Below the pieces are notes generated by a model. It worked only from the letters and a program-made list of their open reading frames with translations, did not search any database and was not told the DNA's origin. The translations under genes and the position numbers were made by a program. This document shows positions 27,937-35,838 of a stretch of DNA of 64,000 bases, one piece after another; the first letter of the stretch is position 1; the number at the start of each line of letters is the position of its first letter. Origin of the DNA: Hymenobacter gelipurpurascens (GTDB taxonomy: Bacteria; Bacteroidota; Bacteroidia; Cytophagales; Hymenobacteraceae); contig NZ_FYEW01000004.1 of NCBI RefSeq assembly GCF_900187375.1, forward strand, positions 1 through 64,000, read 5' to 3'.

Positions 27937-28467
27937 ATGGTAACTGTAACTCCTTCTCAAGCAGCTCCCAACAAGAGCTCAAAGCCTACCATGTCCGCTA
28001 ATGCAGCAGCTCATACCAAACGGTTCTTTCAGGTTGCCCCCTTGCTGGGCCTCTCTCGCTTTCGAATCATGGTCCTGCGCTTCTTTTACGCCGTGATAAT
28101 CCTGCTGTTGGGCGTTCAGGTCTGGACCGAAATAGTGACCCATCCCGTAGCGTGGCAGCCATTGCCGGCAGTAGCCTTCAGTTTTTGGGGGGCGTTATCG
28201 GCGCTGGCGATTTTAGGGCTGGTAAATCCCCTGAAAATGATTCCCCTGCTGTTGATACAGTTCGGTTACAAGCTGATTTGGCTGCTGATGGTGGCCTATC
28301 CCTTATGGGCGGCAAACCAGTTAGTACTGTCGCAAGCCCAGGGGCTTACCAAGGCCAACCTACTGGGAGTCGTATTAGACCTGCTCGTCATACCCTGGGG
28401 GTATGTCTTTAAACAGTACATTTTACTCTCGCACCCGGAGCAAGGCGCCCTGAACCTGTCCCAATAG
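27937..28467 (+). CDS. Four-helix membrane protein, paralogue of the previous gene
   Basis: 176 residues (158 if the ATG at 27991, MSANAAAHTKRFF, is the real start). Four hydrophobic helices share the PLKMIPLLLIQFGYKLIWLL and VAYPLWAANQL patterns with the gene 65 bases upstream, so the two are tandem duplicates that have diverged strongly. Function unknown; the same strand and short gap indicate one transcript. Confidence 0.65.
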   Translation: MVTVTPSQAAPNKSSKPTMSANAAAHTKRFFQVAPLLGLSRFRIMVLRFFYAVIILLLGVQVWTEIVTHPVAWQPLPAVAFSFWGALSALAILGLVNPLKMIPLLLIQFGYKLIWLLMVAYPLWAANQLVLSQAQGLTKANLLGVVLDLLVIPWGYVFKQYILLSHPEQGALNLSQ

Positions 28468-28758
28468 GCTGTTTACTAGGGGCCAATAGTAATTGCACCC
28501 CTTCACGGGTTCTGTTGCGCTGTGAGCGCAGCTAGCGCCACTATTGCTGTGTCCGCACCTTGGCTCCTCCCTTTGGGCCCGAGAAGCTGAGCGGGCCTTA
28601 CCGCAGTAGCCGCGGCGCAACACGTTGCCTTTCTCAGCAAGGGAGTGATACTGTTTCCCTGTCAAGCGGCCGGAGCCAAGCAGCTCCGCTCCCAATTCGC
28701 CAAGCCTTTGGGCTTACGACCTAACTCGATTCCCCAACCTGCGCTTAATTCCATTGCC

Positions 28759-29523
28759 ATGCATCCCACTAATCTGCTGGACCCCAAAGTACAGAGCGCT
28801 TACCCATCCACCCCTACGGCTTTTGCCGTTGGACGGAAAGTCGGCATTTTGCTATTGTTACAATTAGCGGCCGCGCTCACATTGCCCTTTATCTTGACGA
28901 AGCCGCTAACGGTGGGCACGCCGGCTTTCCTGACAGAAGTGGCCGCGCATTCTTTGCAGATTCGCGGGGCAGTTCTGCTCTCGTTCATTGGCTCCGCGTT
29001 GACCGTTTATCTGGGGGTTACGACTTTTCCCCTATTCCGGCGCTACAGTCCATCGGCGGCGCTCCTATTCATCATCGTTTGCGGGGTGAGCTGCACCTTG
29101 GATATCGTGCAGGCCGGTACTGTAATGTCGATGCTGGCCATTAGCAACAAGTTCATGGAAGCCGGGGCCGCTGACTCCGAGCTGTATCAGGTGGTGGGGG
29201 CCGCCGTGGCATCTGCCAGGCGCTCGGCCCATGCCACGCAGTTGCTAGCCATCAGTGCTTGGATGTTTATTTTCTATTGTTCGTTGTTACGCTTTCACCT
29301 GGTGCCGCGGGTGTTAGCTGCAATTGGGGTTATCGGCGTCAGTCTGCAGTTCACGGGGGTAACCTTGATGATGTTCCTTGGATATCCTGCCATCGGCCCG
29401 ATGGCTATGCCGTTGCTTCCGATTCAAATTCTTGTTTCTATATGGTTAGTTGTAAAGGGAGTACCTGATACATCACCTGGGTTAGCACCCGTATCGAAAA
29501 TTAAATACGCGATATCGAGCTGA
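28759..29523 (+). CDS. DUF4386-like membrane protein
   Basis: About 254 residues from ATG 28759 (MHPTNLLDPKVQ); the upstream in-frame ATG at 28645 would add 38 unlikely residues. Six hydrophobic helices alternate with short loops in the pattern of the DUF4386 family (a first helix after GRKVGILLLLQ, a long loop with KPLTVGTPAFL, and ATQLLAISAWMFIFY in the later half). The family is of unknown function and common in Bacteroidota. It is preceded by ~290 bases that hold nothing recognisable. Confidence 0.6.
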   Translation: MHPTNLLDPKVQSAYPSTPTAFAVGRKVGILLLLQLAAALTLPFILTKPLTVGTPAFLTEVAAHSLQIRGAVLLSFIGSALTVYLGVTTFPLFRRYSPSAALLFIIVCGVSCTLDIVQAGTVMSMLAISNKFMEAGAADSELYQVVGAAVASARRSAHATQLLAISAWMFIFYCSLLRFHLVPRVLAAIGVIGVSLQFTGVTLMMFLGYPAIGPMAMPLLPIQILVSIWLVVKGVPDTSPGLAPVSKIKYAISS

Positions 29524-29920
29524 TAATCATCGGTTTACATCTATTGTCTTCTACAGCTTAAGCAAAATAAGGAAGGATTATAAACCCTAAAGTTGGCAAA
29601 TAGGTGCTCGATATGTTCCCTTGTGAAGTGATTGAGCCACGGTAACGGAGACGTTAAAACATGTTCTTTTTTAATGTCTGCTCCTGTATGCTTGATCCTA
29701 ATGAGGCCCAAAAGAAAGTAAACATTAAGAAAAGTGCATTTTCAATGTCTGATTTAGTTATGTGAGTTTCTAATGAGGTCTAAATAAGAGTAGACATTAA
29801 ATGAGATGCTTTTTTAATGTCTGATAATGATCAGTAGTTTGTGCTGCCAATAGGCCAAGTGACTTACCTGCAAACGTTAGATGAGCTATCCGATTAACCC
29901 AGACCGGAATACACCCTGGA
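29524..29920. other. AT-rich noncoding gap with tandem hairpin repeats
   Basis: About 400 bases, notably AT-rich for this genome, carrying the 72-base tandem repeat described separately. It directly precedes a haloperoxidase-like gene that seems to lack its normal N terminus, so the gap may mark a recombination site. Confidence 0.55.
29661..29825. repeat. About 72-base imperfect tandem repeat with an internal inverted repeat
   Basis: Landmarks recur with a period of 71-72 bases: AATGTCTG at 29673, 29744 and (as AATGTCTGA) 29816; TAATGAGG at 29699 and 29771; ACATTAA at 29722 and 29794. Each unit junction holds an inverted repeat of the type AGACATTAA / TTAATGTCT, exact in the last copy (29792-29800 with 29815-29823). 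Two full units and one partial unit are visible. No open frame covers them. Confidence 0.75.
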
Positions 29921-31177
29921 ATGCGCTGCCGGACGGCAGTTGCAGCGGCAGCTTACGCTACCCTCTCGAGTTTGTACCCCGGGCAAAGCCCTTTTTTTGA
30001 CCTAATCTTAGCAGGAGTAGGGGATGTGGCCAATGCAGGACATGCTTTTGGCTTAACGGTTGCTACGGCCATTCTTGCTGACCGAGCGCTTGACCCCGAT
30101 GCCACCAGCGCTGGGTATGTTCCCTCGCTAGCGCGTAGTGGCCATCGACCTGATCCGGACAACCCCGGCCAGGGGTATCATGGCGCGCACTATGGGGCGC
30201 GATCCAAAGGGTTTGGCATCACCGCGCGTCATGAGCTCGCGCCTCCCTTCCTCGATAATCCCGCGTATGTAAAGGCTTTACGCGAGGTTCGAGGGCAGGG
30301 TATTATGCCCGAACTGATGGGAACGCTCCCCAACACGATTCCCGGTAGGACTGTGGATCAAACCTTAATCGGCCTCTTTTGGGCCTATGACGGCGTGGCT
30401 GAACTCGGGACGCCCCCGCGTCTCTATAATCAGATCATCCGTCAGGTCGCCATGACTCGTAGCCCTGGCAACCCGGCGGTGCCGAATACATTTGCCGAGA
30501 ACGCCCATCTCTTCGCGTTCGTGAACGTGGCCATGGCCGATGCGGGGATTCTCGCCTGGGATCAGAAGTTTATCTATAATTTTTGGCGGCCGGTGGTCGG
30601 GATTCGCGAACACGACCGGTCCATGGGGCCCGGTGCCACCGAAGCCAACAACAATGTCTCGGATGACTGTGACAGCCAGTGGCTACCCTTGGGAGGGCCG
30701 AGGACGAACCGGCTGGGCAAGAACTTTACCCCGCCCTTTCCCGCCTATCCGTCCGGGCATGCCACCTTCGGGGCGGCGGCCTTTCACATCACCCGCCTAT
30801 TCTATGGGCAAGGAGGAAGATTACAGACGAATACCCTCGTAGCGGACACGTTATTTCAAGGGCTCGAGTTTACGTCCGATGAGTTAAACGGGGTCAGCAC
30901 GGACAATAAGGGTACCGTGCGACCACGCCACCGGCGTGATTTTGCCGATGGATTATGGCAGATGATTGAAGAAAACGGGCGCAGCCGGGTGTACTTGGGC
31001 GTGCACTGGGTGTTCGATGCCTTCGCCGTTAAAAACAATAATCGCCCTGATTTTACGAAGAAAATCGGGGGTAAGTACATTGGGGGCGTACCCTTGGGAC
31101 TACAAATTGCAGAAGATATTTTCGACTTTGGGGCGGGGCAAGCCCCCCAAAAATCCCTGGTGCCCCCGCGGCCCTAA
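29921..31177 (+). CDS. Vanadium haloperoxidase-like PAP2 superfamily protein, probably N-truncated
   Basis: 418 residues. The vanadate/phosphate-binding pocket is complete: lysine and arginine in KFIYNFWRPVVGIR, the histidine of SGHATFGAAAF after PPFPAYP, and RVYLGVHWVFDA with the second Arg and the vanadate-ligating His. This matches vanadium-dependent haloperoxidases and related PAP2 phosphatases. The frame is open only back to a stop at 29882, and the first residues (AVAAAAYATLSSLYPGQ) correspond to a region usually preceded by ~100 helical residues and a signal peptide. The gene is therefore either truncated or starts at an unusual codon. Its upstream repeat array supports truncation. Confidence 0.75.
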   Translation: MRCRTAVAAAAYATLSSLYPGQSPFFDLILAGVGDVANAGHAFGLTVATAILADRALDPDATSAGYVPSLARSGHRPDPDNPGQGYHGAHYGARSKGFGITARHELAPPFLDNPAYVKALREVRGQGIMPELMGTLPNTIPGRTVDQTLIGLFWAYDGVAELGTPPRLYNQIIRQVAMTRSPGNPAVPNTFAENAHLFAFVNVAMADAGILAWDQKFIYNFWRPVVGIREHDRSMGPGATEANNNVSDDCDSQWLPLGGPRTNRLGKNFTPPFPAYPSGHATFGAAAFHITRLFYGQGGRLQTNTLVADTLFQGLEFTSDELNGVSTDNKGTVRPRHRRDFADGLWQMIEENGRSRVYLGVHWVFDAFAVKNNNRPDFTKKIGGKYIGGVPLGLQIAEDIFDFGAGQAPQKSLVPPRP

Positions 31178-32213
31178 TGCCGGACAAATCCTAGCCCCCT
31201 TCTAGGCTGCTACCCATGACCGCACCGGCGATTGCCCTATGGTAGCTGGACCGAGTGGCACGGAGCCTCTCTATCCTAGACTGGCTGCATAGCGTAGATC
31301 GATGGCGCCGCCTGTAGGGGGCATAAGGGCGAGGCCCGCAATGCGGTGATCCAGGCTATATTCTTTCTCCGGCCGGGTAAAATTTGGGACTGGGATCGGG
31401 GCCGTGAACCGGAACGAGACCAAGCAGGGGCCCGAATCTGCTCACGGTCACCCCCGTGCGCTGGAATTTGGTCTTTAACCCTACCACGAGCAAGTTCCAT
31501 CCCCAATGGCCCCTCTCTAAAAGTTAACGGGCGATACTCTTCGATTCCTGAGGGGCCAAACAGGTAAAGCGTACTGGCTACGCCTCGCTTACTTGCTCAC
31601 GCTTTGCACCTCGTAAAAGGCCCGTTGCGCGACGTATCCAGGGCTGCTAATTCGATAAAAGGCTAGAAACTCAGCCGCTGCAGCTAGCAGGCGGGCTCGA
31701 GGCCGACGGGCTGGTGGTCGGTGGCAATTGGTCAGACACTGTCTGACCAATTGCCGAGAGAAAGGCCAGCTACTTGTAGGGCACTGGCCTGCTCGAGCAG
31801 CATGCGTTCGTACTGGCCAGGTATTGAGGAAGTGTCCTGCGAAAGGCGACCGTTACCAACCGTTTCCGGCCGTGCTCGGTCTCTTACAAGTCGGCTTTCG
31901 AGGCCCTGGGTGCGGGCAGCTGGGAAGGAAAGGAAGGCTTCAGCGCTTAAATTTCCACCCTTACCAAGCCAGTTACAAACTCCATATACGCCTTTTTCCT
32001 CCTAAGAATGCCGTTTGTACAAGAAAACCCCGCCCGGTTGGCTCCAGAGATATATCCATCCTGCCGGGCAATGCTTCCTGGCTTTCCCTGAAGGAGCAAC
32101 CGGCCCGGTGCAGAAGGGTCCTCTGGGCGAGGGGGCCGCCGTGGAGGGCCAAGAAAGGCCTGGTGGCAACTACCTCCGGCACAAGCGATGGTATTTGCCG
32201 GTATATTAGGAGT
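31178..32213. other. Long gap between the haloperoxidase-like gene and the sensor kinase
   Basis: About 1,030 bases without a supported gene, although a + frame is open from 31728 into the downstream kinase; its residues before the kinase start look random. The remarkable feature is the 33-bp palindrome at 31723-31755. A short + peptide just before it (GLEADGLVV) recalls the wing of HxlR-type regulators, too weak to call. Confidence 0.5.
31723..31755. repeat. Perfect 33-base palindrome
   Basis: The arm GGCAATTGGTCAGAC (31723-31737) and its exact complement (31741-31755), plus one more pair inside, leave a single central base. There is no T-run, so it is not a typical terminator. The size and symmetry suit an operator for a dimeric regulator or a mobile-element end. 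It stands about 460 bases upstream of the sensor kinase start codon and no regulator gene is adjacent. Confidence 0.8.
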
Positions 32214-33296
32214 ATGCCCGTCCCGAAAGTCCCCAAACTACGCCGCTCTCTCCTACAAGCGCCGCCCGATAACCAGGTACTGCTGGAAGCCGTCTTCGAC
32301 AACTCGCCGCTGGCCTTGCACGTGATGCGCAGCATCCGCGACGCGGCGGGCACGATTGTGGACTTTGAGGTTGTGCAGGCCAACGCGGAGGCCGAACGGC
32401 AGGTCGGCTACTCGGTCCTCGGCCTGCGCATGCGCCAGCAGTGGCCCACCACGCTGACCGTGGGTCTATTCGCCGGCGTGGTGCAGACCGTGGAAACCCG
32501 CCAGCCCCTGGACCTCGAGCAGTATTACGAGGGGGAAGGGGTGCAGGCCTGGTACCGGTGGACGGCCGTACCCCTGAACGACGGGGCCGTGGTGAGCGTG
32601 GAAAACATCTCGCCGCGCAAGCAGGCGGAAGCTGAGCTGTTGGCTTTACAGCTCGGCCAGCAGCGCCAGCTGGCCAACGCGGTGCTGGAGGCCCAGGAAG
32701 CCGAGCGTCAGCGCATGGCCGAAGGCTTGCACAATGGCATCTGCCAGCTGCTCTACGCCGCCAAGCTGCACTTGGAGCAGATGTCCCAGAAGACATTGGA
32801 GCCAGTTTTCGCGGAAAGTCAACGCAAGGCCGTTCACCTACTGAGCACTGCCCTGACCCAAACGCGAGAGCTCTCTCACCAGCTCGTCCCCCTGGTACTG
32901 CTCGACTTTGGCTTGGCTGAGGCCGTACGCCGGCTCTGCTTGGAGAGTTGTACTGCCAACTTGAAACTACAGGCCATTGTAGCTCCCGCGTTGGACGTGC
33001 CGATTGAGCTGGCTCTACCGCTGTACCGCATGATGCAGGAGTTGGTCGCAAACATTATCCGGCATGCGGCGGCTACGCAGGGGCAGATTTTGATTACCAC
33101 CCAGGGCTCCTGGCTGGAGCTGCGGGTGCGGGACAATGGGCAGGGATTTGACCCGGCCGTGGCCCCCCGGGGGTTGGGCGTGCGCAGCGTGCAGGACCGG
33201 GTGAAGCTGCTGGGAGGGCAGTTTGTGCTCAGCTCTTCCCCAGGCGATGGCACCTGGGTCACGATTCGAGTGCCGCATTCGGCCTTAACCAACTGA
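32214..33296 (+). CDS. PAS-domain NarL-class sensor histidine kinase
   Basis: 360 residues from ATG 32214 (MPVPKVPKLRR). A PAS domain (~25-125, starting LLEAVFDNSPLAL) is followed by a HisKA_3 dimerization helix with the phosphorylation site in ERQRMAEGLHNGICQ (His about residue 172; Asn replaces the usual Asp of LHDG). A HATPase domain follows, with ELVANIIRHAAATQ, RVRDNGQGFDP and GLGVRSVQDRVKLLGG. No membrane segment, so it is cytosolic. NarL-type kinases usually pair with a LuxR-type regulator; none is adjacent. Confidence 0.85.
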   Translation: MPVPKVPKLRRSLLQAPPDNQVLLEAVFDNSPLALHVMRSIRDAAGTIVDFEVVQANAEAERQVGYSVLGLRMRQQWPTTLTVGLFAGVVQTVETRQPLDLEQYYEGEGVQAWYRWTAVPLNDGAVVSVENISPRKQAEAELLALQLGQQRQLANAVLEAQEAERQRMAEGLHNGICQLLYAAKLHLEQMSQKTLEPVFAESQRKAVHLLSTALTQTRELSHQLVPLVLLDFGLAEAVRRLCLESCTANLKLQAIVAPALDVPIELALPLYRMMQELVANIIRHAAATQGQILITTQGSWLELRVRDNGQGFDPAVAPRGLGVRSVQDRVKLLGGQFVLSSSPGDGTWVTIRVPHSALTN

Positions 33297-33496
33297 GATA
33301 GCCTAGGCTTGACGGAGAGAAGAAGGACCTGCATTTCTTACGTTATGGCCAGCAAATCCAGCGGAACATGGCTTGGTACCTGGCCAGGGTGAGCCGAAGC
33401 CCGCAACCAGTCTCCGCGGTGAGCCTGCAGTTGGGGAGCCCCAGATACACAGCCTTCAAGTACTTTATCGGGTGCGATGCTGGTGGCCCTATGCAT

Positions 33497-34375
33497 CTAA
33501 AACCTTCCCGAACGACTGATGCTCTTTAACAGCTGGTTCTGCAGCAGTTGGTCCCGGTATGCCCCTTCCACGGCCTGTCGCGCGGGTCCAGGCCGGCCCG
33601 CTTCGTGGATGAGGCGGTCAGCTTCCTGGCGCAGCTGCAGGGCTTTAACCATGTTTTCATTGGCCTGACCCATGGCCCGCAGGCGCTCTGCCTCGGTCAT
33701 GGAATACCGGCCCGGGTTTTTCAGCGTGGCCATCAGCTCCACGCTTTGCGCCGTCATCTCGTCGGCAATCTTTTGGTAGTTGAAGGCTGTTTCAACATTC
33801 TTTTTCTTGAGCACCTCCTCGTAGGCATAAGCTGACGCAAAAGCTTCCTGCCGCATGTTCTTGTAGTCGCGGTAGGTGAAGGTCTGGGCCCCATTGCGGC
33901 CAATATCCAGCCCGGAGAAAGCCTGGTACACCGTTTCCACATCCTGCTCCGTGCGGCCCTGCAGAGCCTGGCGCAACCGCCGGGCCTTATTTACCGGGGG
34001 CATGTAGTCCGGCTGCGAGGTGGTGTTCATGGCCAGGGCCCGGCTGAACAGCTCCAGGGGGTTAGCGTAGCGCAAATCCTTCACCGATTCCACTTTGCGT
34101 AGGTCCGCCTGAATCTGGCGCTGCAGCAGGAGGGTTTGGCCAGTGATGTTCTTGACTTCGCCCGTGATGTCACGCGTCACGCCGGCAATCTGGCGAGCGT
34201 CTTTGATAACCTGGTAGTTCTGAATAGTCTCGCCCCACTGCTTGAGCTGCTTGGCAAACTGGCCGATGTGCACGCCCATGTGCACCGGGTCGTTAACGAC
34301 CATCTGGGCCGACGTGAAAAATGGCACCGTGCTCGCCGAGGCCACCAGCAGAGTAAATTGAACAATTTTTTTCAT
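33497..34375 (-). CDS. VirB5/TrbJ-like (TraI-type) conjugation protein
   Basis: 292 residues with a signal peptide (cleavage near SAQ, residue 24). The mature protein is almost entirely helical: MGVHIGQFAKQLKQWGETIQNYQVIKD-type heptads at the start, then NPLELFSRALAMN, and a long Gln/Glu-rich coiled region at the C terminus. This matches VirB5/TrbJ-type minor pilus proteins of type IV secretion systems. It is the last gene of a three-gene minus-strand run after TraN and TraM. A repeated motif of this element (AATACTTATTT) lies in the 46-base gap upstream, close to its start codon. Confidence 0.7.
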   Translation of the reverse strand: MKKIVQFTLLVASASTVPFFTSAQMVVNDPVHMGVHIGQFAKQLKQWGETIQNYQVIKDARQIAGVTRDITGEVKNITGQTLLLQRQIQADLRKVESVKDLRYANPLELFSRALAMNTTSQPDYMPPVNKARRLRQALQGRTEQDVETVYQAFSGLDIGRNGAQTFTYRDYKNMRQEAFASAYAYEEVLKKKNVETAFNYQKIADEMTAQSVELMATLKNPGRYSMTEAERLRAMGQANENMVKALQLRQEADRLIHEAGRPGPARQAVEGAYRDQLLQNQLLKSISRSGRF

Positions 34376-34421
34376 AATCAGAAAAATAAGAAATTGAAAT
34401 ACTTATTTCTTAGAAAATAAA

Positions 34422-35825
34422 TTATTGAGCTCCTGCCCTGGCATCCGTCGCGCCGGTAGTCAGGAGCACGGGGTACCCGTCGGGCAGGCGCACGTCGCGC
34501 AGCTTCTGGCGCGGCGTAGCGGCCCGGCCCACCATGGCCGCCACCACCCGGCCACCCACCCCCACCACGGAGTTGGCCGCCGAAGCCGAGCGGTCAATGG
34601 CCAGGCCCACTTCCTGCGCCCCAAGGGCGCGGGCATCGTTGAGGGGATTATCGGCGGCCGGCAGCGGCTGGCGCTTCTGCGGGTCAATCATCAGGCCGGG
34701 CAGGTAGTGGTAGTCGTAGATGTCGGCGGCCACCCGGGTGGGGCCCAGGCGATTGATGCGGATGGCCACGTGGTTGGTTTCGACGCTGGCCACGCCGGCG
34801 AACACCAGGTTTTTGGGAAAGGTCTGCCCGCTGATCACGGCGTCCTCGACCAGGCGCAGCAGCACGACGGAACCCGTGCGAACCTTCTGCTCGCCGTTGA
34901 CTACCGCCTTGTAGAATATATCGGGCAGCAGCGGTGCCTGCTCATTATCGGCGGCATATCGGTAGGAGCCCGCCTTAACAGTGCCAAAGGCATCGAATGC
35001 CATCGCACCATTGCTGCTTAGCGCAGCGGCACCGCCGGAGCGCACCGCCGCCCGCCGGTCGAAATAGCGGCGCCCCGTCATCTGCTCGTACGAGGTGCGC
35101 GAGGCCGGGGAAGCCGCGTCGAGCATGTCCAGCACGTCGTCGTTTTGCTCGTAGGGCACTCCATCGGGCGCCGTGCGCGGCCGGGCCTCGGCCCGTAAAT
35201 GCCCGCGCGGGTCAGCGCCGTAACCATCTCTGCGGCCCCCGGTTTGCCCCACCGGGATGCGCACGGCCCGGTAGGCGCCCGTCTGCGCATCCACCGCCGT
35301 CACCTCCGTGGAGTCGGGTGGCGGCAGGGCCGCGCGGTTTGCGGCTGCCCGGGCCTGCCGCTCCGCTGCGGCCAGTGCCGTGCGCCGGCGCAGCGCCGCC
35401 TGACCCACCGTGTCGACCGCCATCCCGCCAGCCAGTTGGTCGGGCGAGGGAACGGAGCCCGGTAGCTGCGCCCCGGCTTGCCGCGCGGCCGCCTGCTTTT
35501 GCTCCAGCACGTCCGTAGGGGCCGGGGCTGCTTCGGGCGCGGCCGGCGCAATGGTAGGCTCCAGATTTTGGGAAGAGGCCGCCACGGGGCTGACCTGCTG
35601 CGCTACTTCCTGAGAAAGGGAGCGGGCGTAAAAAAACAGGGTCACCGCCGTCAGCAGGCCGATGCCCACGAGCAGGGGCAACCAGTGCCGGCGGGCCAGC
35701 TCTCCTATCGAAGATCGAGGCGAAGTGGAAGTAGTGGGTACAGGAGCCGAACCGGAAGCGGGCTGTGGTTCAGAAGTGGAGTTGTCGCCGGCAGGAAACA
35801 CCGGCCGCATGTTGTGCTCGGACAT
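34422..35825 (-). CDS. traM: Conjugative transposon protein TraM (VirB10-like)
   Basis: About 467 residues from the ATG at 35825; an ATG at 35849 would overlap the upstream gene by 11 bases. A cytosolic proline-rich N terminus is followed by one transmembrane helix (WLPLLVGIGLLTAVTLFFYA, ~residues 45-65), a long Ala/Gln/Pro linker and a C-terminal domain (~290-450). That domain has TGSVVLLRLVEDAVISGQTF, PKNLVFAGVASVETNHVAI and IYDYHYLPGL, matching Bacteroidetes TraM, the VirB10-like protein that bridges the membranes. It follows the TraN fusion gene with almost no gap, which agrees with the direct contact between VirB9- and VirB10-type proteins. Confidence 0.85.
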   Translation of the reverse strand: MSEHNMRPVFPAGDNSTSEPQPASGSAPVPTTSTSPRSSIGELARRHWLPLLVGIGLLTAVTLFFYARSLSQEVAQQVSPVAASSQNLEPTIAPAAPEAAPAPTDVLEQKQAAARQAGAQLPGSVPSPDQLAGGMAVDTVGQAALRRRTALAAAERQARAAANRAALPPPDSTEVTAVDAQTGAYRAVRIPVGQTGGRRDGYGADPRGHLRAEARPRTAPDGVPYEQNDDVLDMLDAASPASRTSYEQMTGRRYFDRRAAVRSGGAAALSSNGAMAFDAFGTVKAGSYRYAADNEQAPLLPDIFYKAVVNGEQKVRTGSVVLLRLVEDAVISGQTFPKNLVFAGVASVETNHVAIRINRLGPTRVAADIYDYHYLPGLMIDPQKRQPLPAADNPLNDARALGAQEVGLAIDRSASAANSVVGVGGRVVAAMVGRAATPRQKLRDVRLPDGYPVLLTTGATDARAGAQ

Positions 35826-35838
35826 GGTGGGGAGAGTG

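Noticed and set aside
31680..31722. HxlR-type regulator fragment (GLEADGLVV)
   Set aside because: Too short and not supported by flanking residues.
31728..32213. Extension of the sensor kinase by 162 residues
   Set aside because: The residues are rich in Arg, Pro and Cys without pattern, and the frame would start inside the 33-base palindrome; ATG 32214 gives a normal kinase.
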